DNA from: Rhodovulum kholense
Lineage (GTDB): Bacteria; Pseudomonadota; Alphaproteobacteria; Rhodobacterales; Rhodobacteraceae
DNA length: 64,000 nt
Reading direction: 5' to 3'
NCBI RefSeq assembly: GCF_003053725.1
Contig: NZ_QAYC01000006.1
Coordinates: 1 to 64,000 of the forward strand
Shown: piece by piece, positions 45,034-54,459 of the stretch
Layout of the letters: the number at the start of each line of letters is the position of its first letter
Numbering within the stretch: the stretch's first letter is position 1
Notes under the pieces: generated by a model
Told to the model about the DNA's origin: nothing
Database searches by the model: none
What the model saw: the letters and a program-made list of their open reading frames with translations, nothing else
Position numbers and translations under genes: made by a program

Positions 45034-47034
45034 ATGTTCGACAAGATCCTGATCGCGAACCGGGGGGAGATCGCCTGCCGGGTCATCAAGACCGCCCGCA
45101 AGATGGGTATCAAGACGGTGGCGGTCTATTCCGACGCCGACCGGCATGCGCTGCATGTGCAGATGGCCGATGAGGCGATCCATATCGGTCCCCCGCCCGC
45201 GAACCAGTCCTATATCGTGATCGACAAGATCATGGCCGCGATCAAGGAAAGCGGCGCCCAGGCGGTGCATCCGGGCTATGGCTTCCTGTCCGAGAACAAG
45301 CTGTTCGCCGAGGCGCTGGAGAAGGCCGAGGTCGCCTTCATCGGCCCGCCCGCCAGCGCCATCGAGGCGATGGGCGACAAGATCACCTCGAAGAAGCTCG
45401 CAGCCGAGGCGGGTGTCTCGACCGTGCCGGGCTATATGGGCCTGATCGAGGATGCCGACGAGGCGGTGAAGATCAGTCAGCAGATCGGCTATCCGGTGAT
45501 GATCAAGGCCTCTGCCGGCGGTGGCGGCAAGGGCATGCGAATCGCCTGGAACGACCAGGAGGCGCGCGAGGGCTTCCAGGCCTCGAAGAACGAGGCCGCC
45601 AACAGCTTTGGCGACGACCGGATCTTCATCGAGAAATTCGTCACCCAGCCGCGCCATATCGAGATCCAGGTGCTGGCCGACAAGCACGGCAACTGCGTCT
45701 ATCTGCATGAACGCGAATGCTCGATCCAGCGCCGGAACCAGAAGGTCATCGAAGAGGCGCCCTCGCCCTTCCTCGACGAGGCGACCCGCAAGGCCATGGG
45801 CGAACAGGCGGTCGCGCTGGCCCGTGCCGTGGGCTATTGCAGCGCGGGCACCGTCGAGTTCATCGTCGACGGCCAGAAGAACTTCTATTTCCTCGAGATG
45901 AACACCCGTCTGCAGGTGGAACATCCGGTGACCGAGCTGATCACCGGCATCGACCTCGTCGAACAGATGATCAACATCGCCGCGGGCAAGACGCTGCCCT
46001 TCGCGCAGAAGGACCTGAAAATCAACGGTTGGGCGATGGAAAGCCGGCTTTACGCCGAGGACCCCTACCGCAATTTCCTGCCCTCGATCGGGCGGCTGAC
46101 CCGCTATCGCCCGCCGGCGGAATCCGCCCATGACGCGGCCGTCGTGCGCAACGATACCGGCGTCTACGAAGGCGGCGAGATCTCGATGTATTACGACCCG
46201 ATGATCGCCAAGCTCTGCACCTGGGCACCGACCCGGGCGCAGGCCATCGACGAGATGCGGACCGCGCTCGACGCCTTCGAGGTCGAGGGCATCGGTCACA
46301 ACCTGCCGTTCCTCTCGGCGGTGATGGACCATCCCAAGTTCTGCGCGGGCGACATCACGACCGCCTTCATCGCCGAGGAATATCCCGACGGCTTTGCGGG
46401 CGTCGCGCTGCCCGAGCCCGAGTTGCGCAAGGTGGCCGCCGCCGCCGCCGCGATGTTCCGCGTGGTCGAGATCCGGCGCGCGCGCATTTCGGGGCGGATG
46501 GACAATCACGAACGCACCGTGGGCGGCGAGTGGGTTGTGGTGGCCCAGGGCAAAAGTTTCCCGCTGACGGTGGCAGCCGACCACGAGGGCGCGACGATCC
46601 AGTTCGAGGGTGGCGATCATCACCGGGTCACGTCGGACTGGCGTCCCGGCCAGCCGCTGGCGGTGCTGCATATCGACGGCGAGCCCCTGGTGCTGAAGGT
46701 CGGGCCGACGTCGCATGGCTTCGTGATCCGTCACCGCGGCGCCGAGATCAAGGCGCAGGTCTTCACCCCCCGCCAGGCGGAACTGGCCGCGCTGATGCCC
46801 GAAAAGCTGCCGCCCGATACCTCGAAACTGCTGCTTTGCCCGATGCCCGGTCTGATCGTGACCATCGACGTCGAGGAAGGCCAGGAGGTCCAGGAAGGCC
46901 AGGCGTTGTGCGTGGTCGAGGCGATGAAGATGCAGAACACGCTGCGCGCCGAGAAGAAGGGCATCGTTGCCAGGATCAATGCCGGTCCGGGCCAAAGCCT
47001 CGCCGTCGACGAAGTGATCATGGAATTCGAATGA
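45034..47034 (+). CDS. pccA: Propionyl-CoA carboxylase alpha subunit (biotin carboxylase and carrier)
   Basis: A 666-residue biotin-dependent subunit. The biotin carboxylase domain spans ~1-445 with ATP-grasp GGGGKGMR (about 165) and the active-site ERECSIQRRNQK region near 230. A BT linker follows, then the biotinyl domain with Lys in VEAMKMQN (about residue 632). It carboxylates biotin with ATP and bicarbonate for PccB. GGAAGGGA lies upstream of the ATG. Its stop overlaps the mrr ATG (ATGA), tying the endonuclease gene to the operon. Confidence 0.97.
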   Translation: MFDKILIANRGEIACRVIKTARKMGIKTVAVYSDADRHALHVQMADEAIHIGPPPANQSYIVIDKIMAAIKESGAQAVHPGYGFLSENKLFAEALEKAEVAFIGPPASAIEAMGDKITSKKLAAEAGVSTVPGYMGLIEDADEAVKISQQIGYPVMIKASAGGGGKGMRIAWNDQEAREGFQASKNEAANSFGDDRIFIEKFVTQPRHIEIQVLADKHGNCVYLHERECSIQRRNQKVIEEAPSPFLDEATRKAMGEQAVALARAVGYCSAGTVEFIVDGQKNFYFLEMNTRLQVEHPVTELITGIDLVEQMINIAAGKTLPFAQKDLKINGWAMESRLYAEDPYRNFLPSIGRLTRYRPPAESAHDAAVVRNDTGVYEGGEISMYYDPMIAKLCTWAPTRAQAIDEMRTALDAFEVEGIGHNLPFLSAVMDHPKFCAGDITTAFIAEEYPDGFAGVALPEPELRKVAAAAAAMFRVVEIRRARISGRMDNHERTVGGEWVVVAQGKSFPLTVAADHEGATIQFEGGDHHRVTSDWRPGQPLAVLHIDGEPLVLKVGPTSHGFVIRHRGAEIKAQVFTPRQAELAALMPEKLPPDTSKLLLCPMPGLIVTIDVEEGQEVQEGQALCVVEAMKMQNTLRAEKKGIVARINAGPGQSLAVDEVIMEFE

Positions 47035-47939
47035 TCCCCGACTTCCAGACATTGATGCGTCCCGTTCTCCAGTCCGCAGTGGCTGGAGAACGGCGCGTGT
47101 CCGATGTCGTGGAAGAGATGTCCGCGCTTTTCGAGCTGACGCCCGAGGAGCGTTCCGAGATGCTGTCGAGTGGTCGGCAGAGCCGGATGGCGAACCGGGT
47201 CCATTGGGCCCGGAGCTATCTCAAGCAGGCGGGACTGGTGCGCTCTCCGCGGCGCGGCTGGTTCGAGATCACCGAAGACGGACGGACAGCGCTTGCCGAA
47301 GCGCCCGACCGCATCACGGTCGCCTATCTGAAGAGGTTTCCGTCCTTCCTCGACTTTCAGTCGCGCACGAGGGGGCCGAAAGACGAGGCGGCCCTCACCG
47401 AAGAGCCCGGCGACTCTGCCGCTGCCACCCCGGAGGAGGTTCTTGCGGCCGCGCATGACGAGATCCGGGACGGGCTTGCCTCCGAGCTGTTGGGGCGGCT
47501 GCGCGAAGGATCGCCCCGGTTCTTCGAGGAAACGGTCGTCAACCTGCTGATCGCCATGGGCTATGGCGGGCCCGGAGGCCGGTCCGCGATCCTCGGCGGA
47601 AGCGGCGACAACGGCGTCGATGGCGTGATCGACAAGGACCCTCTGGGCGTCGATCAGGTCTATGTGCAGGCCAAGCGCTATGGCGAGGGCACGACCGTCG
47701 GGTCGGGCGAGATCCGCGACTTCTTCGGGGCGCTCAGCCTCAAGGATGTCAGCCGGGGCGTCTTCGTGACCACCGCGCGCTTCTCGCCCTCGGCCGAGGC
47801 GACGGCCGAAAAGCTTGGGGCGCGGATCGTTCTGGTCGATGGCCCGAGACTGGCGGATCTGATGATCGCCTACGAGGTCGGCTGCCGGGTCCGGCAGGTC
47901 TTCCCCGTGCACGAGATCGACGAGGAGTACTTCGAATGA
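47031..47939 (+). CDS. mrr: Mrr-type restriction endonuclease
   Basis: A 302-residue nuclease. An N-terminal winged-helix Mrr_N domain (about residues 5-95) precedes the Mrr catalytic domain (about 160-285) with the D-x-G and Q-x-K motifs: GGSGDNGVDGVI and VYVQAKRYGEG. Mrr enzymes cleave modified (methylated) foreign DNA. The ATG overlaps the pccA stop by 4 bases and its own stop overlaps the next gene by 4, so it is embedded in the propionate operon. An odd position for a defence gene. Confidence 0.92.
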   Translation: MIPDFQTLMRPVLQSAVAGERRVSDVVEEMSALFELTPEERSEMLSSGRQSRMANRVHWARSYLKQAGLVRSPRRGWFEITEDGRTALAEAPDRITVAYLKRFPSFLDFQSRTRGPKDEAALTEEPGDSAAATPEEVLAAAHDEIRDGLASELLGRLREGSPRFFEETVVNLLIAMGYGGPGGRSAILGGSGDNGVDGVIDKDPLGVDQVYVQAKRYGEGTTVGSGEIRDFFGALSLKDVSRGVFVTTARFSPSAEATAEKLGARIVLVDGPRLADLMIAYEVGCRVRQVFPVHEIDEEYFE

Positions 47940-48607
47940 CCCCTCCGGCCGTCCTCGATGCCCGGATCTGGCAGGCGATCGTTGCCGGGGCCTTCGTGGC
48001 CATCGGCTGGATCGTGAATGGCTGGCAGAACCGGCGGGTGGCGGCCGCGCTGCGGGCCGAACGGACGCGGGACGTGCATCGGGCGCTTTATGCCGAGATC
48101 GCGTCCTGTCTGGCCAATCTGGAAAGCCCCGAGGCTCTGGCCGCCTATCGCGACGCGATGGCGGCACGGATGCGGGAGGATGCGGGTTTCGTGCCGCTGA
48201 TCCCGCGCGAAAGGAACGATACCGTCTTCCGGGCGCTGGTCGCCGAGATCCATATCCTGCCGCGCGTCACCATCGACCCGGTCGTCTCCTACTACAGCCA
48301 GCTTTTCGCCATCGAGGCGATGATCGCCGACATGCGCGGCGAACGGTTTCGCGCGCTCGAGCCCGAGCGGCGGATCGCGATGTACGAGGATTACATCGCG
48401 CTGAAGGTGCAGGCCTTCCATGACGGCCATTTCGCGTTGCGGATGATCGAGGCCTTTGCCAGGGACGGCCGCAAAGGCGCGATGGACGAAGAAGCCCGTA
48501 TTACAAGGGAAATTGCGGCCGGGATCGACACGGCAGGCGCCGCCGCCAGGGCGGCGTCGCGGATCAGTAACCCGGGCGCGGCCCGGTCCGGCCGGTCACC
48601 GGAATAG
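47936..48607 (+). CDS. Membrane-anchored protein coupled to Mrr
   Basis: A 223-residue protein with one N-terminal membrane segment (about residues 11-28), then a soluble, helix-rich domain (RDVHRALYAEIASCL, ERRIAMYEDYIALKVQAFHDG). No family recognised with confidence; phage-type hypothetical and defence-associated proteins have similar layouts. It overlaps the mrr stop by four bases, so is likely functionally linked to it. The next gene is on the opposite strand. Confidence 0.7.
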   Translation: MTPPAVLDARIWQAIVAGAFVAIGWIVNGWQNRRVAAALRAERTRDVHRALYAEIASCLANLESPEALAAYRDAMAARMREDAGFVPLIPRERNDTVFRALVAEIHILPRVTIDPVVSYYSQLFAIEAMIADMRGERFRALEPERRIAMYEDYIALKVQAFHDGHFALRMIEAFARDGRKGAMDEEARITREIAAGIDTAGAAARAASRISNPGAARSGRSPE

Positions 48608-48693
48608 GGGTGTTGCGTGGACTTGCCATCGAACATCTCCTTTGAGGCCTCGCCAAGTATAGGCGAGCGCGCGCCCTTGCGCAAGCGCAGGGC

Positions 48694-49155
48694 TCAGCGC
48701 CGGTCGCGGATCTCCTGCTGGCGCAACGGGATCTTGTCGATCGAGCGGGAAATCTCGCGCACGTCCCAGGGCAGAGGCTTGCGGAACTTCACGCCGCCAT
48801 CCTTGCCGATCAGCACCAGCATGAAGCCGCGCGGGCGCAGTTTCGTGCGCAGCTCGGTCTGGGCCTCGGGGTCGGTATCGACGATGACCACCACGTCGCG
48901 TTCGGCAAGCTCGTCGATGCGGTCGGTCAGAAGCTGGATCTGGGTCTGGTATTGCGGGTCGGCGGGGCTGTCGGCAAAGACGACGACCGGCCGCGCCATC
49001 CAGTGGAAGTCGGACAGCCGGACGCCTCCGGCATCCAGCACCACGCTGCGGTCGGCTTCCCAGCGCGCCAGCGGCTCGGGTTCGCTGACCGCATCGGCGG
49101 TGCCCGCCAGCGGAACCAGCGCGGCCCATGCCAAGATCGTCAGGTATTTTTTCAT
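48694..49155 (-). CDS. Exported DUF4174 family protein
   Basis: A 153-residue exported protein with a signal peptide (cleavage about residue 20-23). A thioredoxin-like fold is suggested by VVVFADSPADPQYQ and MLVLIGKDGGVKFRK, the signature region of DUF4174. No active-site Cys is present, so it is not a redox enzyme of the normal kind. The start at 49155 follows from the signal peptide; a giant open frame upstream is the shadow of the mutase gene. It interrupts the strand order between the Mrr pair and the mutase. Confidence 0.82.
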   Translation of the reverse strand: MKKYLTILAWAALVPLAGTADAVSEPEPLARWEADRSVVLDAGGVRLSDFHWMARPVVVFADSPADPQYQTQIQLLTDRIDELAERDVVVIVDTDPEAQTELRTKLRPRGFMLVLIGKDGGVKFRKPLPWDVREISRSIDKIPLRQQEIRDRR

Positions 49156-49251
49156 GAGCCCTCCTGTCGGCCCAGATATAGGTGCAGGCGGGCGGAAAGC
49201 GAAGTCTGAACCCGCGCCCGGCGCGGGCCAAGCAGAAGAAGGACAGATCCG

Positions 49252-51384
49252 ATGACGGACAAGACCAAACGCTGGGCCGCTCTGGCCGAAAAGGAACTGC
49301 GCGGCAAGCCGCTCGACAGCCTGACCTGGGAAACCCCCGAGGGCATTCCGGTCAAGCCGCTTTACACCGAGGCCGATACCGAGGGGCTCGCCCATATGGG
49401 CTCGGTCCCCGGCGAGGCGCCCTTCACGCGCGGGCCCAAGGCCACGATGTATGCGGGCCGCCCCTGGACGATCCGGCAATATGCGGGCTTCTCGACGGCA
49501 GAGGAATCGAACGCCTTCTACCGCAAGGCGCTGGCCGCCGGGCAGCAGGGCGTGTCGGTGGCCTTCGACCTCGCGACCCACCGCGGCTATGACAGCGACC
49601 ACCCGCGCGTCGTCGGCGATGTCGGCAAGGCGGGTGTGGCCATCGACAGCGTCGAGGACATGAAGATCCTCTTCGACGGCATCCCGCTGGGCGACATTTC
49701 CGTGTCGATGACGATGAACGGTGCGGTGATCCCGATCCTCGCGAGCTTCATCGTCGCGGGCGAAGAGCAGGGGGTCGAGAGAAAGCAGCTGTCGGGCACC
49801 ATCCAGAACGACATCCTGAAGGAGTTCATGGTGCGGAACACCTACATATATCCGCCCGAACCCTCGATGCGCATCATCGCGGACATCATCGAGTATACCT
49901 CGACCGACATGCCGCGCTTCAACTCGATCTCGATCTCCGGCTACCACATGCAGGAGGCGGGCGCGAACCTGGTGCAGGAGCTCGCCTTCACGCTGGCCGA
50001 CGGCAAGGAATACGTGAAGACGGCGCTGGCGCGCGGGCTCGATGTCGATGCCTTCGCCGGGCGGCTGTCCTTCTTCTTCGCCATCGGCACCAACTTCTTC
50101 ATGGAGATCGCGAAGCTCCGCGCCGCGCGCTTCCTGTGGCACCGGATCATGTCCGAGTTCGGGCCGAAGAACCCCAAATCTCTGATGCTGCGCACCCACT
50201 GCCAGACCTCGGGCGTGAGCCTCGCCGAACAGGACCCCTATAACAACGTGGTCCGCACCGCCTATGAGGCGATGAGCGCGGTTCTGGGCGGCACCCAGTC
50301 GCTGCATACCAACGCCTTCGACGAGGCGATCGCGCTGCCCACCGAGTTCTCGGCCCGGATCGCGCGGAACACCCAGCTGATCCTGCAGAACGAGACCAAG
50401 GTGACCAAGGTCGTCGATCCGCTGGCGGGCTCCTACTATGTCGAGAAGCTGACCGCCGATCTGGCGGATGCCGCCTGGGCGATCATCGAGGAAATCGACG
50501 AGATGGGTGGCATGACCAAGGCGGTGGCCTCGGGCATGCCGAAGCTCCGGATCGAGGAGGCCGCCGCCCGCTGGCAGGCCCGCGTCGACCGTGGCGAAGA
50601 GGTGATCGTGGGCGTGAACAAGTTCCGCCTCGCGAAGGAGGACGAGATCGACATCCTCGATGTCGACAACATGAAGGTGCGCGACAGCCAGATCGCCCGG
50701 ATCGAGAAGATCCGTGCCACCCGCGATCCGGCGGCTTGCACGGCGGCGCTTGAGGCGCTGGAACAGGCGGCGGCCAGCGGCGAAGGGAACCTGTTGCGGC
50801 TGGCGGTCGAGGCGGCGCGGGCGCGCGCCACGGTGGGAGAAATCAGCATGGCGATGGAAAAGGTGTTCGGGAGACACCGCGCCGAGGTCAAGACGCTGTC
50901 GGGCGTCTATGGCGCGGCCTATGAGGGCGACGAAGGCTTTGCCGCGATCCAGAAATCGGTCGAGGATTTCGCCGAGGAAGAGGGGCGGCGGCCGCGGATG
51001 CTGGTGGTGAAGATGGGGCAGGACGGGCATGACCGCGGCGCCAAGGTGATCGCGACGGCCTTTGCCGATATCGGCTTCGACGTCGATGTGGGCACGCTTT
51101 TCCAGACCCCCGAAGAGGCGGCGCGCGACGCCATCGACAACGACGTACATGTGGTCGGGATCTCGTCGCTGGCGGCAGGTCACAAGACCCTGGCGCCGAA
51201 GCTGATCGAGGCGCTGAAGGCACAGGGCGCCGAGGACATCATCGTGATCTGCGGCGGCGTGATCCCGCATCAGGACTACGATTTCCTCAAGAAAGCGGGG
51301 GTCAAGGCGATCTTCGGGCCGGGCACCAACATCCCGGCCGCGGCGAACGACATCCTGCGGCTGATCCGCGAAGCCCGCGCCTGA
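49252..51384 (+). CDS. Methylmalonyl-CoA mutase (adenosylcobalamin-dependent)
   Basis: A 710-residue single-chain mutase. The catalytic barrel contains [19 protein letters not shown] and RTHCQTSG (substrate loop), and the C-terminal B12-binding domain has the base-off motif D-x-H-x-x-G as [12 protein letters not shown] (about residue 590). It interconverts (R)-methylmalonyl-CoA and succinyl-CoA, closing the propionate route. A strong terminator follows at 51429. The epimerase (mce) and chaperone (meaB) genes are not in the window. Confidence 0.97.
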   Translation: MTDKTKRWAALAEKELRGKPLDSLTWETPEGIPVKPLYTEADTEGLAHMGSVPGEAPFTRGPKATMYAGRPWTIRQYAGFSTAEESNAFYRKALAAGQQGVSVAFDLATHRGYDSDHPRVVGDVGKAGVAIDSVEDMKILFDGIPLGDISVSMTMNGAVIPILASFIVAGEEQGVERKQLSGTIQNDILKEFMVRNTYIYPPEPSMRIIADIIEYTSTDMPRFNSISISGYHMQEAGANLVQELAFTLADGKEYVKTALARGLDVDAFAGRLSFFFAIGTNFFMEIAKLRAARFLWHRIMSEFGPKNPKSLMLRTHCQTSGVSLAEQDPYNNVVRTAYEAMSAVLGGTQSLHTNAFDEAIALPTEFSARIARNTQLILQNETKVTKVVDPLAGSYYVEKLTADLADAAWAIIEEIDEMGGMTKAVASGMPKLRIEEAAARWQARVDRGEEVIVGVNKFRLAKEDEIDILDVDNMKVRDSQIARIEKIRATRDPAACTAALEALEQAAASGEGNLLRLAVEAARARATVGEISMAMEKVFGRHRAEVKTLSGVYGAAYEGDEGFAAIQKSVEDFAEEEGRRPRMLVVKMGQDGHDRGAKVIATAFADIGFDVDVGTLFQTPEEAARDAIDNDVHVVGISSLAAGHKTLAPKLIEALKAQGAEDIIVICGGVIPHQDYDFLKKAGVKAIFGPGTNIPAAANDILRLIREARA

Positions 51385-51428
51385 TCCCGGCGCCCGCGCC
51401 GGTTCGCGCGGGCTGCGAGTTCACCAGA

Positions 51429-51469
51429 CCGGCCCCGTTGCCTTGCGCGGCGGGGCCGGTGCGTTTTTG
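51429..51469 (+). terminator. Strong intrinsic terminator after the mutase gene
   Basis: ACCGGCCCCG (51429-51438) pairs perfectly with CGGGGCCGGT (51452-51461), 13-base loop, then GCGTTTTT. It is the best Rho-independent terminator in the window, 45 bases past the mutase stop. Confidence 0.85.
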
Positions 51470-51604
51470 CGGCGCGCGGTTCTGTCGACGGGCGGGCCGG
51501 TGCCGCGCTGCCGGTGGGGGGGCGCGGCAAGGCCGCGCGTTGCGCCGAGGCGGGGAATCTTCTATCCAAAAGGTGGATTCACAAACGCCCGGACAGGTAG
51601 ACCC

Positions 51605-52741
51605 ATGTCTCTCAACGCCGTGCGCCCCTGGCGCAGCATCGACCGTCGCAAGTCCCGTCAGATCCATGTCGGTCCCGTGGCCGTCGGTGGCGATGCCCCG
51701 ATTTCGGTCCAGACCATGACCAACACGGTCACGACCGATGTGAAGGGCACCCTTGGCCAGATCCTGCGGGCGGCCGAGGCGGGCGCGGATATCGTGCGGG
51801 TTTCGGTGCCCGACGAGGACTCGTCGCGCGCGCTGAAGGAGATCGTCGCCGAAAGCCCGGTGCCGATCGTGGCCGACATCCATTTCCACTACAAGCGCGG
51901 CATCGAGGCCGCCGAGGCGGGGGCTGCCTGCCTACGGATCAACCCCGGCAATATCGGCGACGAAAAGCGTGTCAGGGAGGTCATCAAGGCCGCCCGCGAT
52001 CATGGCTGCTCGATGCGGATCGGGGTCAATGCCGGCTCGCTGGAAAAGCACCTGCTGGAGAAATACGGCGAGCCTTGCCCCGAGGCGATGGTCGAGTCGG
52101 CGCTCGAACATATCCGGATCCTCGAGGATAACGACTTCTTCGAGTTCAAGCTGTCGGTGAAAGCCTCCGACGTGTTCCTGGCGGCGGCGGCCTATCAGGG
52201 GATCGCCGAGGTGACCGAGGCGCCGATCCACCTGGGCATCACCGAGGCGGGCGGCTTCGTGCCGGGCACCATCAAGTCGGCGATCGGGCTTGGCAACCTT
52301 CTGTGGATGGGGATCGGCGACACGCTGCGGGTGTCGCTGTCGGCCGATCCGGTCGAGGAGGTGAAGGTCGGATACGAGATCCTCAAGGCGCTGGGGCTGC
52401 GGCATCGGGGCGTCAACATCATCTCCTGTCCGTCCTGTGCGCGGCAGGGTTTTGACGTCATCAGGACGGTCGAGACGCTGGAGAAGCGGCTTGAGCATAT
52501 CAAGACACCGATGAGCCTTTCGATCATCGGCTGCGTGGTGAACGGGCCGGGTGAGGCGCTGATGACCGATGTCGGCTTTACCGGTGGCGGCAACGGTAAC
52601 GGGATGGTCTACCTGGCGGGCAAGCAGGACCACCGGATCTCGAACGAGGCGATGATCGAGCATATCGTCGAGGAGGTCGAGAAGAAGGCTGCCGAGATCG
52701 AGGCGGCCCGGGCGGCGTCCGAAGCGGAAGCGGCGGAATAG
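51605..52741 (+). CDS. ispG: 4-hydroxy-3-methylbut-2-enyl diphosphate synthase (flavodoxin)
   Basis: A 378-residue Fe-S enzyme of the MEP isoprenoid pathway. The barrel domain start [20 protein letters not shown] and the C-terminal cluster ligands CPSCARQ and [10 protein letters not shown] are intact. The start at 51605 ([11 protein letters not shown]) is preferred; the open frame from 51443 overlaps the terminator. It is probably monocistronic, bounded by the mutase terminator and two palindromes downstream. Confidence 0.96.
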   Translation: MSLNAVRPWRSIDRRKSRQIHVGPVAVGGDAPISVQTMTNTVTTDVKGTLGQILRAAEAGADIVRVSVPDEDSSRALKEIVAESPVPIVADIHFHYKRGIEAAEAGAACLRINPGNIGDEKRVREVIKAARDHGCSMRIGVNAGSLEKHLLEKYGEPCPEAMVESALEHIRILEDNDFFEFKLSVKASDVFLAAAAYQGIAEVTEAPIHLGITEAGGFVPGTIKSAIGLGNLLWMGIGDTLRVSLSADPVEEVKVGYEILKALGLRHRGVNIISCPSCARQGFDVIRTVETLEKRLEHIKTPMSLSIIGCVVNGPGEALMTDVGFTGGGNGNGMVYLAGKQDHRISNEAMIEHIVEEVEKKAAEIEAARAASEAEAAE

Positions 52742-52761
52742 GGTATTCTGTCGCCGCTGGG

Positions 52762-52792
52762 GCGCAAAATTCTTCTGCGAAGAATTTTGCGC
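52762..52792. repeat. Perfect 13-bp inverted repeat after ispG
   Basis: GCGCAAAATTCTT (52762-52774) and its exact reverse complement (52780-52792) are separated by CTGCG. A candidate ispG terminator that could also work for the converging gene; no long T-run after it. Confidence 0.75.
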
Positions 52793-52828
52793 GGAACCCG
52801 GCACGTATCTTGGCAAGACCAAGACAAA

Positions 52829-52866
52829 AGCTCCCCAGGAAAATTCGCGAATTTTCCTGGGGAGCT
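52829..52866. repeat. Perfect 38-bp palindrome between ispG and the DsbA gene
   Basis: The arm AGCTCCCCAGGAAAATTCG (52829-52847) is followed with no loop by its exact complement (52848-52866). It shares an AAAATTC...GAATTTT core with the preceding inverted repeat. It ends 12 bases before the stop of the converging thiol oxidoreductase gene and may act as a bidirectional terminator or protein-binding site. Confidence 0.85.
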
Positions 52867-52877
52867 GAGCTATGGGC

Positions 52878-53636
52878 TCAGTCGGCGCGGACGTCCGCGA
52901 CGAGTTGCTTCATGCCGTCGAGGGGGACGTAGCCGCGGATCATCTGGTCGCCGAGGATGAAGGTCGGGGTCCCCGAGATCTGCAGCCGTTGTGCCAGGGC
53001 GTGGTTCTCGGAGATGACTTTCTCCACCTCGGGAGCCTTCATCCGCTCGAGCACCGCGGCTGCGTCAAGCCCGTTTTCCTCGGCCAGACGCTTCAGCGAG
53101 TCGTCGGTGACATTGCCGCGGAAGGTGATCAGTGCGTCATGCACTTTGGCGTAGGCTGCGTCGCCCGCGACTTGTTGGACCGCTATGGCAAAGCGCGAGG
53201 ACAGAACCGACTGGTCGCCGAGGATCGGGAACTCCTTCACCACGAAGCGGATGTTTCCGTCGCCCTCGACCAGTTGCGTCACTTCCGAATAGGCCTTCCG
53301 GCAATAGGTGCAACGGTAATCGGTGAACTCGACCAGGGTCACGTCCCCCTCGGGATTGCCGCCGACCCAGGAATAGCCGTCCTCGAAGATGTCCTTGGCA
53401 TTGACCTTGACCAGGGTCTCGTCGTTTTGCGCCTGGGCGTCGGCCTGCCGCTGCTCGAGCACGCCGATGGCCTCCATCAGCACCTCGGGATTGTCCATCA
53501 GATAGGACCGCACCTCGGCGCGGAACGCCTCGCGGTCGGCGGCGGTCATGTCGGTGAGATCGAACGCCTGAGCGGGGGCGGCGAGGGGAGCGGCGAGGCC
53601 AAGGGCCATCAGCGCGGCGGCGGTCATGCGGGTCAT
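52878..53636 (-). CDS. DsbA-family thiol:disulfide oxidoreductase
   Basis: A 252-residue exported thioredoxin-fold protein with an Ala-rich signal peptide (about residues 1-24). A helical N-terminal extension is followed by the catalytic CTYC (DYRCTYCRKAY, about residue 120) and the cis-Pro loop ISGTPTFIL. Probably a periplasmic disulfide oxidase or reductase of the DsbA/DsbG/Com1 type. The start ATG 53636 has GGAGAG upstream; 53627 is also possible. A paralogue without the cysteines lies 88 bases upstream. Confidence 0.9.
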   Translation of the reverse strand: MTRMTAAALMALGLAAPLAAPAQAFDLTDMTAADREAFRAEVRSYLMDNPEVLMEAIGVLEQRQADAQAQNDETLVKVNAKDIFEDGYSWVGGNPEGDVTLVEFTDYRCTYCRKAYSEVTQLVEGDGNIRFVVKEFPILGDQSVLSSRFAIAVQQVAGDAAYAKVHDALITFRGNVTDDSLKRLAEENGLDAAAVLERMKAPEVEKVISENHALAQRLQISGTPTFILGDQMIRGYVPLDGMKQLVADVRAD

Positions 53637-53724
53637 CGGCTCTCTCCGTTCGTGAGGACGCGGGTCGGTCCCTCTTCGACCACATACCCGGTGCCGGGCC
53701 AATGGGCAAATGCGGCCGCAGCGG

Positions 53725-54459
53725 TCACTTCTTGCGGCGCATGGCCTCGACCATCCGCGACAGCGCGACGGCGGGCACGTCGCCACGGACGAGCGTGCGG
53801 TCCAGCACCTGGGCCGGGGAGGCCCCCAGATCGAGCGCCTCGGCCAGTGCCCGGGTTTCTGCAAGCTTCGTCGCGATGTCCGGGGCGTCCATCCGGACGG
53901 CAACCGTCGCCGGGTCGAGCCCCAGCGCCCCGGCGATCCGGTCCAGCGCGGCCCGGTCGAGCGGCCCTTTCGCCGCAAAGAGCCCGGCCTGCGCCGCGCC
54001 ATAGGCGTCGGGCCCCGCAAGCCGGAGCACCGCCTGGGCGAAGCGTGCGGCGCGCAGGGCCTCCGGGTTCCCGGGATCGGGCGCGTCCTTGACCACGAGC
54101 CGCAGCCGCCCGTCCTTGGCGGCTGTCTCCAGCGCCGCGGTCAGTGCCCGTGCGGCACCTTCGGCGCGATAGTCGATGAAGCTGACCAGCGTCACGTCAC
54201 CGTTCGGGTTGCCCCCGGTCCAGTCGTCCGGCGCGTGGAAAAGCTCATCCGCATGAGCGGCGATCAGGTCGAGATCGCTGGCCGCGTGGCGCGCCATCCG
54301 GCGCGCTTCGGCGCCCTCCAGCGCCTCGCGGATCACCTCGGGATGGTCCAGCAGATAGGCGCGCAGCTCGGCGCGGAAGGCGGTTCGCTCTTCCGCGGTC
54401 AACGCGGCCAGGGCGGGCGTTCCGGCGGCCAGAAGGGTCAGTACGATCAGGGCTCTCAC
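53725..54459 (-). CDS. DsbA-like paralogue lacking both active-site cysteines
   Basis: A 244-residue exported protein with a signal peptide (about residues 1-18). The N-terminal helices, the WTGGNPNGDVTLVSFIDYR strand and the cis-Pro region (LGASPAQVL) align with the gene at 52878. Where that protein has RCTYCR, this one has RAEGAA, so both catalytic Cys are gone. It cannot be a conventional oxidoreductase; a chaperone or binding role is possible. Its ATG overlaps the M48 protease stop by four bases. Confidence 0.85.
   Translation of the reverse strand: MRALIVLTLLAAGTPALAALTAEERTAFRAELRAYLLDHPEVIREALEGAEARRMARHAASDLDLIAAHADELFHAPDDWTGGNPNGDVTLVSFIDYRAEGAARALTAALETAAKDGRLRLVVKDAPDPGNPEALRAARFAQAVLRLAGPDAYGAAQAGLFAAKGPLDRAALDRIAGALGLDPATVAVRMDAPDIATKLAETRALAEALDLGASPAQVLDRTLVRGDVPAVALSRMVEAMRRKK

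Noticed and set aside
48694-51270. An 858-codon minus-strand frame
   Set aside because: Only the DUF4174 part (48694-49155) has a signal peptide and family likeness; the rest is antisense of the mutase.
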